From Roseateles saccharophilus (GTDB lineage: Bacteria > Pseudomonadota > Gammaproteobacteria > Burkholderiales > Burkholderiaceae_C): a stretch of DNA of 64,000 bases. Position numbers and translations under genes: made by a program. Positions within the stretch are counted from its first letter, which is position 1, and each line of letters begins with the position of its first letter. Below the pieces are notes generated by a model, which had not been told where the DNA came from, did not search any database, and saw only the letters and a program-made list of their open reading frames with translations. Where the stretch lies: the NCBI RefSeq assembly GCF_004342485.1, contig NZ_SMBU01000007.1, positions 1-64,000 on the forward strand, given 5' to 3'. Positions 8,197 to 16,860 of the stretch are shown here, piece by piece.

Positions 8197-10671
8197 ATGA
8201 ACCTGCTCCTCTCCTCCACCGCCTGGCGCGGCGCCTGGCGGCAGCTGCGCGGCGAGCCCGGACCCGCCGCCCTCGTCGTCCTCGGCCTGGCCCTGGGCCT
8301 GGCGCTCGCCCTGCTGGCCGCGGCCATGGTCCGCGACAAGCTCTGGGCCGACGCCGGCCTGCCGGAGATCGACCGCATGCTCACCTTCGAGTGGCGCGTG
8401 CGCGGCCCCGGTGGCATCACGACCGAATGGTTTCCCGACGTGCCGGCCACGCCGCTGGCCGCGGGGCTGCGCGAGGCCGGCGCGCCGCTGGGCCCGATGA
8501 CGCGGGCACTGAACGTGCCGCTGCCGGCCCGCGCCACTGATGCCGCCGGCACGCAGCGCCATGCGCGGCTGTGGACGCTGCTGGCCGACCCCGACATCCG
8601 CGAGCTGTTCGCGCTCAAGGCCCTGTCCGGCGACCTGGCCGCCGCCATGGCCAGCCCCGAGGGCATCGCGCTGACCGAGGCCGGCGCGATGAAGCTGTTC
8701 GGCACGACCCAGGTCATCGGCCGCCAGCTGACGGCGGCCGTCGCGATGTACGGCGAAGCCGAGCCGCGCAAGGTCGACGTGACGCTGACCGTGCTGGCCC
8801 TTATCCCCACGCCCAACCCGCATGCGGCGCTGGAGGCCTATGACGCGCTGACCGGCTTCAACGCGCCGGCGGCCAAGGCCTTCGTCGAGCAGGAGAGCAG
8901 CTGGGCCCTGGGCGCCGGCCACCTGTATGCGCGCCTGCAGCCCGGCGCTCGGGCCGAGGACATGGGCGCGCTGGCCCAGCAGCTGCTGGACCGCCAGCCC
9001 ATCCCGCCGGGCCTGCCGGCCGACTTCCTGAAGGGTGGCGGCAAGTTCGCCTACCTGCGCGCGATGCCGATGCGCGATCGTCCGCTGCAGGGCGCCGGCA
9101 GCCCGCTGCGCTTGCTGCAGATGGGCGCCCTCGGCGCCGCCGCGGCCAGCGTGCTGGCCATGGCCGTCATCAACTTCATCAACCTGTGGAGCGTGCGCAC
9201 GCTCAGGCGCCAGCGCGAGATCGGGCTGCGCAAGTCGCTGGGCGCAGGCGCAGCGGCCCTGGCCGCGCAGTTCTTCGTCGAGGCCTGGGTCGTCGCGCTG
9301 CTGGCCGGCGCGCTGGGCCTGCTGCTGGCCTGGTGGGCCACGCCGGTCGTCGCCTCGCTGATGGCGCACGAGTTCAACGCGGCCGTGCTGGCCCCGGCCG
9401 GCCTCGCGCTGGTGCTGGGCCTGTCCGTCGTCGTCGCGGCCAGCAGCGCCCTGCCGCTGGCGCTGATTGCCCAGCGCGTGCAGCCGGCCGCGTCCCTGGC
9501 CGGGCGCAGCCACAGCGAGGGCGCCGCCGGCCGCTGGCTGCGCCGCGGCCTGACCCTGCTGCAGTTCGGTGCGGCCGCGCTGTTCACGGCGATGACGGCC
9601 GTCGTGCTGTGGCAGAACCACCATGCCGGCGCGCTGCAGCGGGGCTTCGCGGTGCAGGACCGCCTGGCCTTCGACCTGCCCTGGGAGATCCAGCCGGCGC
9701 AGCTGCGCACGCTGCTGGCGCGCATCAAGTCCTGGCCCGAGGTCGAGGCTGCGGCGGCCAGCAGCGACGTGCCGGGGCGCGACTTCGCGTCCTACTACTC
9801 CGAGTTCAAGGGCGTGTCGGGCCAGCCCGTCAACCTGCGCACCAGCCTGGAGTTCACGCCCGGCTGGCTGCAGGTCTACGGCGTGCGCGTGCTGGCCGGG
9901 CGCCTGTCGCCCGACCACGCGGCCGAGGCCGACGCCGTCGTGCTGGATCGCAGTGCCGCGCAGGCTCTGGGCTTCAGCCCGCCCGAGAGCGCCGTCGGCC
10001 GCACGCTGGGCACGAACTCGCAGTACTACGGCGGCAAGCCCGCGACGGTGGCCGCCGTCATCGCCGACATCCGGCTCGAGGACACGCGCAGCGCCCACGT
10101 GCCCAATGTGCTGCGCCCGCGCAGCGAGATGCGCGGCGGCGTCATCAGCCTGCACAGCCGCGACCCGGCCGCCACGCGCGCGAAGCTGGCCGCGCTGCTG
10201 CGCGAGGTGCTGCCCGAGGAGTCGCCCCAGGTGCTGAGCGTGGCCGACCAGCAGGCCCGCAGGATCGCGGAGGACGTTCGCCTGGGCCGCCTCGTCGCCG
10301 TCGTCGGCGCGCTGGCCCTGTTCATGTCGGCCCTGGGCATCTATGCGCTGGCGGCCCACACGCTGCGCCGCCGCGAACGCGAGATCGTGCTGCGCAAGCT
10401 GCATGGCGCCGGCCATGGCGCGGTGGCGCGGCTGCTGGCGCGCGAGTTCGGCCTCGTCGTCGGCCTGGCCTGCGTTATCGCGCTGCCGCTGGCCGGCTGG
10501 CTGGCCGAGGCCTATCTGGGCCAGTTCGTCGAGCGCGCCGACATGGGCCCCTTCGGCCTCGGGCCGCTGGCGATTGCGGCAGCAGCCCTGGTCGCCGTCA
10601 CGGTGCTGGCCGTGCTGAGACATCTGTTCGCGGCCTTCGCGCTGCGGCCTGCCCAGGCTTTACAGGGATGA
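8197..10671 (+). CDS. FtsX/MacB-type ABC transporter permease
   Basis: An 824-residue permease with the duplicated FtsX layout: a hydrophobic helix near the N-terminus (about 20-42), a periplasmic region, three helices (about 305-425), a second N-terminal helix (about 455-480), another periplasmic part, and three C-terminal helices. TLRRQREIGLRKSLGAG and TLRRREREIVLRKLHGAG are the cytoplasmic FtsX motifs of each half. The start is ambiguous. ATG 8167 has a good ribosome-binding site (AGGGAG, 8155-8160). ATG 8197 gives the usual distance to the first helix and is the only one downstream of the sigma-54 start. The gene overlaps the adaptor gene (ATGA). It probably exports peptides, antibiotics or lipids. 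Confidence 0.85.
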   Translation: MNLLLSSTAWRGAWRQLRGEPGPAALVVLGLALGLALALLAAAMVRDKLWADAGLPEIDRMLTFEWRVRGPGGITTEWFPDVPATPLAAGLREAGAPLGPMTRALNVPLPARATDAAGTQRHARLWTLLADPDIRELFALKALSGDLAAAMASPEGIALTEAGAMKLFGTTQVIGRQLTAAVAMYGEAEPRKVDVTLTVLALIPTPNPHAALEAYDALTGFNAPAAKAFVEQESSWALGAGHLYARLQPGARAEDMGALAQQLLDRQPIPPGLPADFLKGGGKFAYLRAMPMRDRPLQGAGSPLRLLQMGALGAAAASVLAMAVINFINLWSVRTLRRQREIGLRKSLGAGAAALAAQFFVEAWVVALLAGALGLLLAWWATPVVASLMAHEFNAAVLAPAGLALVLGLSVVVAASSALPLALIAQRVQPAASLAGRSHSEGAAGRWLRRGLTLLQFGAAALFTAMTAVVLWQNHHAGALQRGFAVQDRLAFDLPWEIQPAQLRTLLARIKSWPEVEAAAASSDVPGRDFASYYSEFKGVSGQPVNLRTSLEFTPGWLQVYGVRVLAGRLSPDHAAEADAVVLDRSAAQALGFSPPESAVGRTLGTNSQYYGGKPATVAAVIADIRLEDTRSAHVPNVLRPRSEMRGGVISLHSRDPAATRAKLAALLREVLPEESPQVLSVADQQARRIAEDVRLGRLVAVVGALALFMSALGIYALAAHTLRRREREIVLRKLHGAGHGAVARLLAREFGLVVGLACVIALPLAGWLAEAYLGQFVERADMGPFGLGPLAIAAAALVAVTVLAVLRHLFAAFALRPAQALQG

Positions 10672-11945
10672 GCACTGTCCTGTCGGCCACCAGTGGCGCG
10701 CGCATGGACCGCGCGTTGCCGCCGCGGCGCGCGTCCTGGGTCTGGCGCGCGCTGGCCGCCGCTGCCGTGGCCGGCCTGGCCTTCCTGGCCTGGCAGAGGC
10801 TGCCGCGCGGCCTGCCGGTGGCGCTGGGGGATGTGGACATCGCTGCCGCACGCCGGGGCGTGTTCGACGACGTGCTCGTCACGCGCGCCAGCGTGCAGCC
10901 CCTGCACACCGTGCTGCTGGATGCCGCCGAGAACGGTCGCGTCGAGCAGGTGCTGGTGAAGGATGGCGCCCAGGTCGAGGCCGGCCAGCTGCTCTTCGTG
11001 CTGAACAGCAGCCAGCGTGCGCAGGAGCTGATGCAGCGCTCCAGCGAAGCCGCCCAGCAGCTCGCCAATCTCGCCACCTTCCGCGCCGCCTTCGTCGCGG
11101 CCCAGGCCCAGCAGCGCCGCGAGCTGACCCAGGGCCGCTTCGAGGAGGAGCGGGCGCGCCGCGCCCACGAGCGCAACCTGGCGCTGGCGGCCACCGGCTT
11201 CGTGTCGCCGGCCGCGCTGGAGGAGTCTGCCGACCGGCTGGCCCAGGCGCAGCGCCTGCTGGCCCAGCTGCGGGCCGATGGCGATGCCGAGCTTGCCACG
11301 CGCGGGCAGTCGGTGCGCGCGATGGAGCGCGCCGTGGCCGAGCTGGAGCGTGGCCTCGCGGCGCTGCGCGCCGCCAGCGACGGCCTGGCCGTGCGCGCGC
11401 CGGTGGCCGGCCGGCTGACCGGCTTCGCGCTGCAGCTCGGCGAGAGCGTGCAGGCCGGCACGCGCATCGCGCGCATCGACAGCAGCGGCCGCTTCAAGCT
11501 GACGACGCGCATCGACGAATTCCACCTCGACCGCGTCCATGAAGGCCTGCGTGGCACGCTGGAGCGTGACGGCCGCGAGTTCGCGCTGAGCGTGTCGCGC
11601 ATCGACCCCCAGGTCAGCGACGGCCGCTTCAGTGTCGAGCTGAGCTTCGACGGCGCCGGCCCCGCCGACCTGCAGGCCGGCCAGGGCCTGGACGCCCGGC
11701 TGACGCTGGGCCGGCCCGGCCCCGCCCTGCTGCTGCAGGACAGCGGCTTCACGGCCGACACCGGCGGCGCCTGGGCCTTCGTGCTCGACGCCGACGGCCG
11801 CCATGCCGGGCGCCGCGAGCTCAAGCTCGGCCGCCGCGCCGCCGGCGTCGTCGAGGTGCTCGGCGGCCTGCAGCCTGGCGAGCGCGCTGTCGTGTCCAGC
11901 TACCGGCCCTTCCTCAACGCCACTTCCTTGAGACTGCAAGACTGA
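10668..11945 (+). CDS. HlyD/MacA-type periplasmic adaptor
   Basis: A 425-residue membrane-fusion protein. One helix lies at about residues 26-44, then a biotinyl/lipoyl half ([25 protein letters not shown]), a long alpha-helical hairpin rich in Gln, Arg and Ala (about 115-235), the second lipoyl half ([24 protein letters not shown]) and beta-barrel regions. The start overlaps the permease stop. With the neighbouring permease and ATPase it would form a tripartite MacAB-like pump, but no outer-membrane TolC-type gene is present here. Confidence 0.87.
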   Translation: MSTVLSATSGARMDRALPPRRASWVWRALAAAAVAGLAFLAWQRLPRGLPVALGDVDIAAARRGVFDDVLVTRASVQPLHTVLLDAAENGRVEQVLVKDGAQVEAGQLLFVLNSSQRAQELMQRSSEAAQQLANLATFRAAFVAAQAQQRRELTQGRFEEERARRAHERNLALAATGFVSPAALEESADRLAQAQRLLAQLRADGDAELATRGQSVRAMERAVAELERGLAALRAASDGLAVRAPVAGRLTGFALQLGESVQAGTRIARIDSSGRFKLTTRIDEFHLDRVHEGLRGTLERDGREFALSVSRIDPQVSDGRFSVELSFDGAGPADLQAGQGLDARLTLGRPGPALLLQDSGFTADTGGAWAFVLDADGRHAGRRELKLGRRAAGVVEVLGGLQPGERAVVSSYRPFLNATSLRLQD

Positions 11946-11947
11946 CC

Positions 11948-12625
<678 letters not shown>

Positions 12626-12733
12626 AGCCGCAGCACGTTTGTCGGGGCGAGCGTGTCGTAGTCGGCACCGCCGCCCCTGCCGAAAGCCCTGCCGGACCGG
12701 AGCTGCCACATCCGGCCCTTAGCATTCCGGCCC

Positions 12734-15700
12734 ATGCACCCCCTAATTCGTGGCCTTGCGGGCCTGGCCCTCGCGTTCGGGCTGGTCGCAGCCCGCGCGG
12801 GTGGCAGTCCGCTGGAGGTGCAGTTCCGCAGCGTGACGGTGCCGCTGAACTCGGTGCCGACGGTGGCGCAGGACCGTGCCGGCTTCATCTGGGTCGCGAC
12901 GGCCCGGGGCCTGACCCGCTACGACGGCTACCGGCTGCGGCCCATCGAGCTGGCCCGGGAGGCCCCGTCGCAGCGCAGCCTGGGCTGGGTGCGCGCGCTG
13001 GCGCCCGGCGCCGACGGGCGCATGTGGATAGGCACGGAAATCCTCGGCCTGGCCGCCTACGACCCCGAGCAGGACCGTGTCGAAACCTTCGGCAGCCCGG
13101 CCGGCGGAGGCGGCCCGCATTCGCCGATCCGGGCGCTGGCGACCGCGGCCGACGGCGCCGTCTGGGTCGGCACCGTCGGCCAGGGCCTGTACCGCTGGCT
13201 GCCGGCCTCCAAGCGTTTCGAGGCCCAGGCGCTGGACGTCGACGGCAGGCCCGAGCAGCGCGTGCTGGCGCTGCAGATCGGCGCCGACGGCACTGTCTGG
13301 GCCGGCCACTGGCAGGGCCTTTCGCGGCTGCGCCCGGGTGGGCGCTGGGAGGCGCTGGCGCTGCCCGCCGAGGGCGGCCTGCCGGCCAGCGCGACCGTGC
13401 TGGCCCTGGCCGAGGGCCGCGGCGGCCGGGTCTGGCTGGGCACGCAGGACGGGCGGCTGGGCGTCGTGGAGGGCGAGCGCGTGCGCTGGCTGCAGGCCCT
13501 GGGCACGCCGGTGCAGGCGCTGGCCGAGGCGGTCGACGGCCGGCTGTGGGTGGGCACCAAGACCGGCCTGCTGTGGGTGAACCCGTCGGACGGCGCCGTC
13601 GAGGCGCGGCTGACCCACGACCCGCGCCGCGTGATGGGCCTGGCCGGCAACGACATCAGCCGCCTGCTGCGCGACCACAGCGGCGCGATGTGGGTCAGCG
13701 GCTACGGCCTGGGCCTGCAGCGCCACCTCTTCCACCCGGCGCTGGCCGTGCGCGGCCCCGACCTCGAGCCCGGCAGCCCGCTGGCCGATGCCGACGTGCG
13801 CGCCGTGCTGACGCTGCGCCAGGGCGGGCATGCGGGCGAAGTGCTGGGCGCGACCCAGCACGGCCAGGTGGTGCGCCTGGATGGCCGGCGCGAGCTGCAG
13901 ACGCTGGGCGTGTTCCCGCGCGAGCGCGGCACGGTCGTCGAGATCATGACCGAGGCCGGCGACGGCAGCCTGTGGATGGCCGCGGCCGGTCGGCTGGAGC
14001 ACCGTGCGGCCTCGGGCCGGCTGCTGCGCGACTGGGCGCTGGACGGCGGGCGGGCGCAGCGCCTGCTGGTTCGCACCGGCGGCGAGGTCTGGGTCGGCAC
14101 GCAGGAGGGCCTGTACCGGCTGGCCGGCCCCGAGGCCGCTGCGCTGGAGCGGGTCGGGCTGGCCGACGGCCGGCCGCTGCACGGCGGCATCCATGCCCTC
14201 GTCGAGGCGCCCGGCAGCGAACTGTGGCTGGGCGGCCAGCAGGGCTTCTTCCGCGTGCGCGCCGGCCAGGGCCGGCCCGAGGCCGTGCCGCAGGCACCCG
14301 GCGAGGCGCTGGCCAGCCCCATCGTCGTCGGCCTGTTGTGGGGGCGCGACGGCAGCCTGTGGGTGGACACGGCCGTCGGCGGCCTGCACCGGCTGCGCGG
14401 CTGGGACGCCGAGGGCCGCGCGCGCTTCGAGCGCGTCAGCGAGCGCCTGGGCCTGGAGGGCTCCTTCGGCGGCAACCTGCACGAGGACGGCCAGGGCCGC
14501 ATCTGGAGCCAGATCAATGTCTACGACCCGCGCAGTGGGCGGGTCGACAGCTTCGGCAGCGCCGAGGGTGCGAGCTTCGGCAGCTACTGGTTCTTCGCCA
14601 GCACCGAGCTGCCCGGCGGCGGCCTGTTGTTCGGCGGCAGCCGCGGCCTGCTGCGCGTGCTGCCCGAGGCCTTCGCGGCGGCGCCGGCCAGCCCGCCGCT
14701 GGTCATCAGCGCGCTGCGCGTCAACGGCCAGCCCTACAGCCCGGCGGCGCTGCACCCGGGCCTGAGGCTGCCGGCCGGCACCCGCAGCCTGGGCGTGGAG
14801 TTCGCCGCGCTGGACTTCGCCGACCCCGCGCGGCTGCGCTACCAGTACCGCCTCGTCGGCCTGGACAACGACTGGACCAGCGCGGACGCCAGCGCCCGCA
14901 ACCCCAGCTTCGGCCCGCTCAGGCCCGGCCGTTATACGCTGCAGGTCAGGGCCACGGCCCACCAGACCCTGTGGGGCGCCGGCCAGCTGCAGCTGCCCGT
15001 CGAGCTGCTGCCGGCCTGGTGGGAGACGGCCTGGGCGCGCGCCGCCGGCGTGCTGCTGGCGCTGGCCGCGATCTGGGCCTGGATGCGCTGGCGCACGCGC
15101 TCGCTGCGCCTGCGCGAGGCCGAGCTGCGCGCGCTGGTGGACGAGCGCACCGCCGAGCTGCGCGAGCTGAGCCTGACCGACGCCCTCACCGGCCTGCGCA
15201 ACCGCCGCTATCTGGAGCTGCGCCTGGACGACGACCTGCGCCTGTGCCTGCGCCGCTTCGAGCAGCCCGGCTACGAGGGCACGGGCGACGGCCCCGGCCC
15301 CGCTGCCGACCTGCTGCTGATGCTGCTGGACCTGGACCACTTCAAGCGCATCAACGACGAGCACGGCCACGCGGCCGGCGACGCCGTGCTGGTGCAGCTG
15401 GCCGACCGGCTGCGCAGCGTCTTCCGTGACACCGACTCGCTGGTGCGCTGGGGCGGCGAGGAGATCCTCGTGCTGGTGCGCGAGACCGAGCGCCGCGACG
15501 CCGCCGAGCTGGCCGCGCGCGTCTGCGCCGCGGTGCGCGACCGGCCCTTCGACATCGGCCCCGGCGCGAGCGTGAAGGTCAGCGTGTCCATCGGCTTCAG
15601 CGCCTTCCCGCTGGACCCGCGCCAGCCGCGTCTGTGGGACTGGCGCGCCTGCCTGGGCCTGGCCGACTCGGCGCTCTACGCCGCCAAGGCCCAGGGCCGC

Positions 15701-15838
15701 GACGGCTATGTGGGCGCCGTCAGCGCCCGGGGTCTGAGCCCGCGCGAGGCGCCCGGGGGCCCGGACGGCTGGCTGCGCGAAACCCGGCTGGACGTCGTGC
15801 GCAGCACCGTCGGCGACGGCGCGCTCAGCCCGGCCTGA
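12734..15838 (+). CDS. periplasmic two-component-type propeller sensor with diguanylate cyclase
   Basis: A 1034-residue protein. A signal peptide (1-22) precedes repeated W-(V/I)-G-T blades (DRAGFIWVATARGLTRYDGY, GRMWIGT, GAVWVGTVGQGLYRW, GRVWLGTQDG) filling about residues 30-650, a seven-bladed-propeller sensor pattern. A Y_Y_Y domain (about 660-755) and a transmembrane helix (about 765-785) follow. The C-terminal GGDEF domain has DLDHFKRINDEHGHAAGD and the active-site GGEEI (about 906), with an RxxD product-inhibition site (RDTD) five residues before it. It should make cyclic di-GMP in response to an external ligand. Its end overlaps the convergent esterase gene by 14 bases. Confidence 0.88.
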   Translation: MHPLIRGLAGLALAFGLVAARAGGSPLEVQFRSVTVPLNSVPTVAQDRAGFIWVATARGLTRYDGYRLRPIELAREAPSQRSLGWVRALAPGADGRMWIGTEILGLAAYDPEQDRVETFGSPAGGGGPHSPIRALATAADGAVWVGTVGQGLYRWLPASKRFEAQALDVDGRPEQRVLALQIGADGTVWAGHWQGLSRLRPGGRWEALALPAEGGLPASATVLALAEGRGGRVWLGTQDGRLGVVEGERVRWLQALGTPVQALAEAVDGRLWVGTKTGLLWVNPSDGAVEARLTHDPRRVMGLAGNDISRLLRDHSGAMWVSGYGLGLQRHLFHPALAVRGPDLEPGSPLADADVRAVLTLRQGGHAGEVLGATQHGQVVRLDGRRELQTLGVFPRERGTVVEIMTEAGDGSLWMAAAGRLEHRAASGRLLRDWALDGGRAQRLLVRTGGEVWVGTQEGLYRLAGPEAAALERVGLADGRPLHGGIHALVEAPGSELWLGGQQGFFRVRAGQGRPEAVPQAPGEALASPIVVGLLWGRDGSLWVDTAVGGLHRLRGWDAEGRARFERVSERLGLEGSFGGNLHEDGQGRIWSQINVYDPRSGRVDSFGSAEGASFGSYWFFASTELPGGGLLFGGSRGLLRVLPEAFAAAPASPPLVISALRVNGQPYSPAALHPGLRLPAGTRSLGVEFAALDFADPARLRYQYRLVGLDNDWTSADASARNPSFGPLRPGRYTLQVRATAHQTLWGAGQLQLPVELLPAWWETAWARAAGVLLALAAIWAWMRWRTRSLRLREAELRALVDERTAELRELSLTDALTGLRNRRYLELRLDDDLRLCLRRFEQPGYEGTGDGPGPAADLLLMLLDLDHFKRINDEHGHAAGDAVLVQLADRLRSVFRDTDSLVRWGGEEILVLVRETERRDAAELAARVCAAVRDRPFDIGPGASVKVSVSIGFSAFPLDPRQPRLWDWRACLGLADSALYAAKAQGRDGYVGAVSARGLSPREAPGGPDGWLRETRLDVVRSTVGDGALSPA

Positions 15839-16646
15839 ACAGCGTTTTCAGCGCCGCCGGCAGCTCGGCCCGCCAGGCGGCCTCGTTGTGGCCGGCCTCG
15901 GGCGCGACATGCAGGCTCAGCCGCGCGGGCGGCAACTGCCTGGCCAGCAGCGCGTGCATGCGTTCGGCCAGGGGCAGCATGCTGCCGCCCTCGCGGCCGC
16001 CGGCGTAGAGGTGCACTTGCGTATCGGCCGGCAGCCTGGCCGCGGCCGTGGCGTCGAACAGCTGTGGCGCGGCCCAGTAGGACGGGCTGAACAGACCGTA
16101 GCGGCCGAACACCCCGCCATGCCAGAGCAGGGCCGCGTGGCTGATGAGGCCGCCCAGCGAGCTGCCGATCAGCGCCGTGTGCTCGCGCCCGGGCCGGGTG
16201 CGCCAGCCGGCGTCGATGAAGGGCTTGACCGTCCGCGCGATGAAGTCCAGGTAGGCCGGGCCCTCGGCCCTGCCGAGCTCGGCATGGTCGTAGGGCGCCA
16301 TCTCGGTGTTGCGATGCGGGCCGCCGTTGTCGATGCCGACGACGAGGGCCTCGAAGCCGGATTCCTGCGCGAGCGCGGCGCAGGTCTCGTCCACGCCCCA
16401 TTCGCCGGCATAGCTGGTCGCCGTGTCGAACAGGTTCTGGCCGTCGTGCATGTAGACGACCGGGTAGCGCCGCTGCGGCTCGCGCTCATAGCTGGGCGGC
16501 AGGCACAGGCGCAGCGTGCGGCTGCGGCCCAGGCCCGGCATGGGCAGCGGCTCGGGCAGCACGCGCACGTTCGGCAGGGCCGTGGAGCCGGCCGCCAGCG
16601 CGGGCCAGGGGAGCAGGGGCAGGGTCAGCAGCAGGCGGCGTTGCAT
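15825..16646 (-). CDS. exported alpha/beta-hydrolase, Fes-like putative esterase
   Basis: A 273-residue protein with an N-terminal signal (RRLLLTLPLLPWPALA). The esterase_D-like core shows RRYPVVYMHDGQNLFD, nucleophile elbow IGSSLGGL (Ser about 162), and a C-terminal His in EAGHNEAAW. MHDGQNLFD and the W-x-DET segment are typical of enterochelin-esterase-like hydrolases, which cleave siderophore esters or act on simple acyl esters. No siderophore genes are nearby, so the substrate is open. Confidence 0.8.
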   Translation of the reverse strand: MQRRLLLTLPLLPWPALAAGSTALPNVRVLPEPLPMPGLGRSRTLRLCLPPSYEREPQRRYPVVYMHDGQNLFDTATSYAGEWGVDETCAALAQESGFEALVVGIDNGGPHRNTEMAPYDHAELGRAEGPAYLDFIARTVKPFIDAGWRTRPGREHTALIGSSLGGLISHAALLWHGGVFGRYGLFSPSYWAAPQLFDATAAARLPADTQVHLYAGGREGGSMLPLAERMHALLARQLPPARLSLHVAPEAGHNEAAWRAELPAALKTLFRPG

Positions 16647-16860
16647 GGTGGCGTGCGGAGCACTCTTTGCGTGGAGCTGCCCACCCTATCCGAACCTCTG
16701 GTGCCCTGCTGCTCGTCACCCGCGCCCCTGCGCGCAGCGCTGCCGATCCACCGGCTGACGTGCCGAGAGCAAATCCCGGCGCGAATCCGGCTTGACCCTC
16801 TGTCTCCGCCCGGCGCCGTGGTGACACACTCCGCCCCCATCGCAAGGATGGGAGGCAGGC

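Noticed and set aside
12743-15370. An 875-codon minus-strand open frame opposite the propeller cyclase
   Set aside because: No ribosome-binding site or domain, and low-complexity composition; it is the antisense of a well-supported gene.
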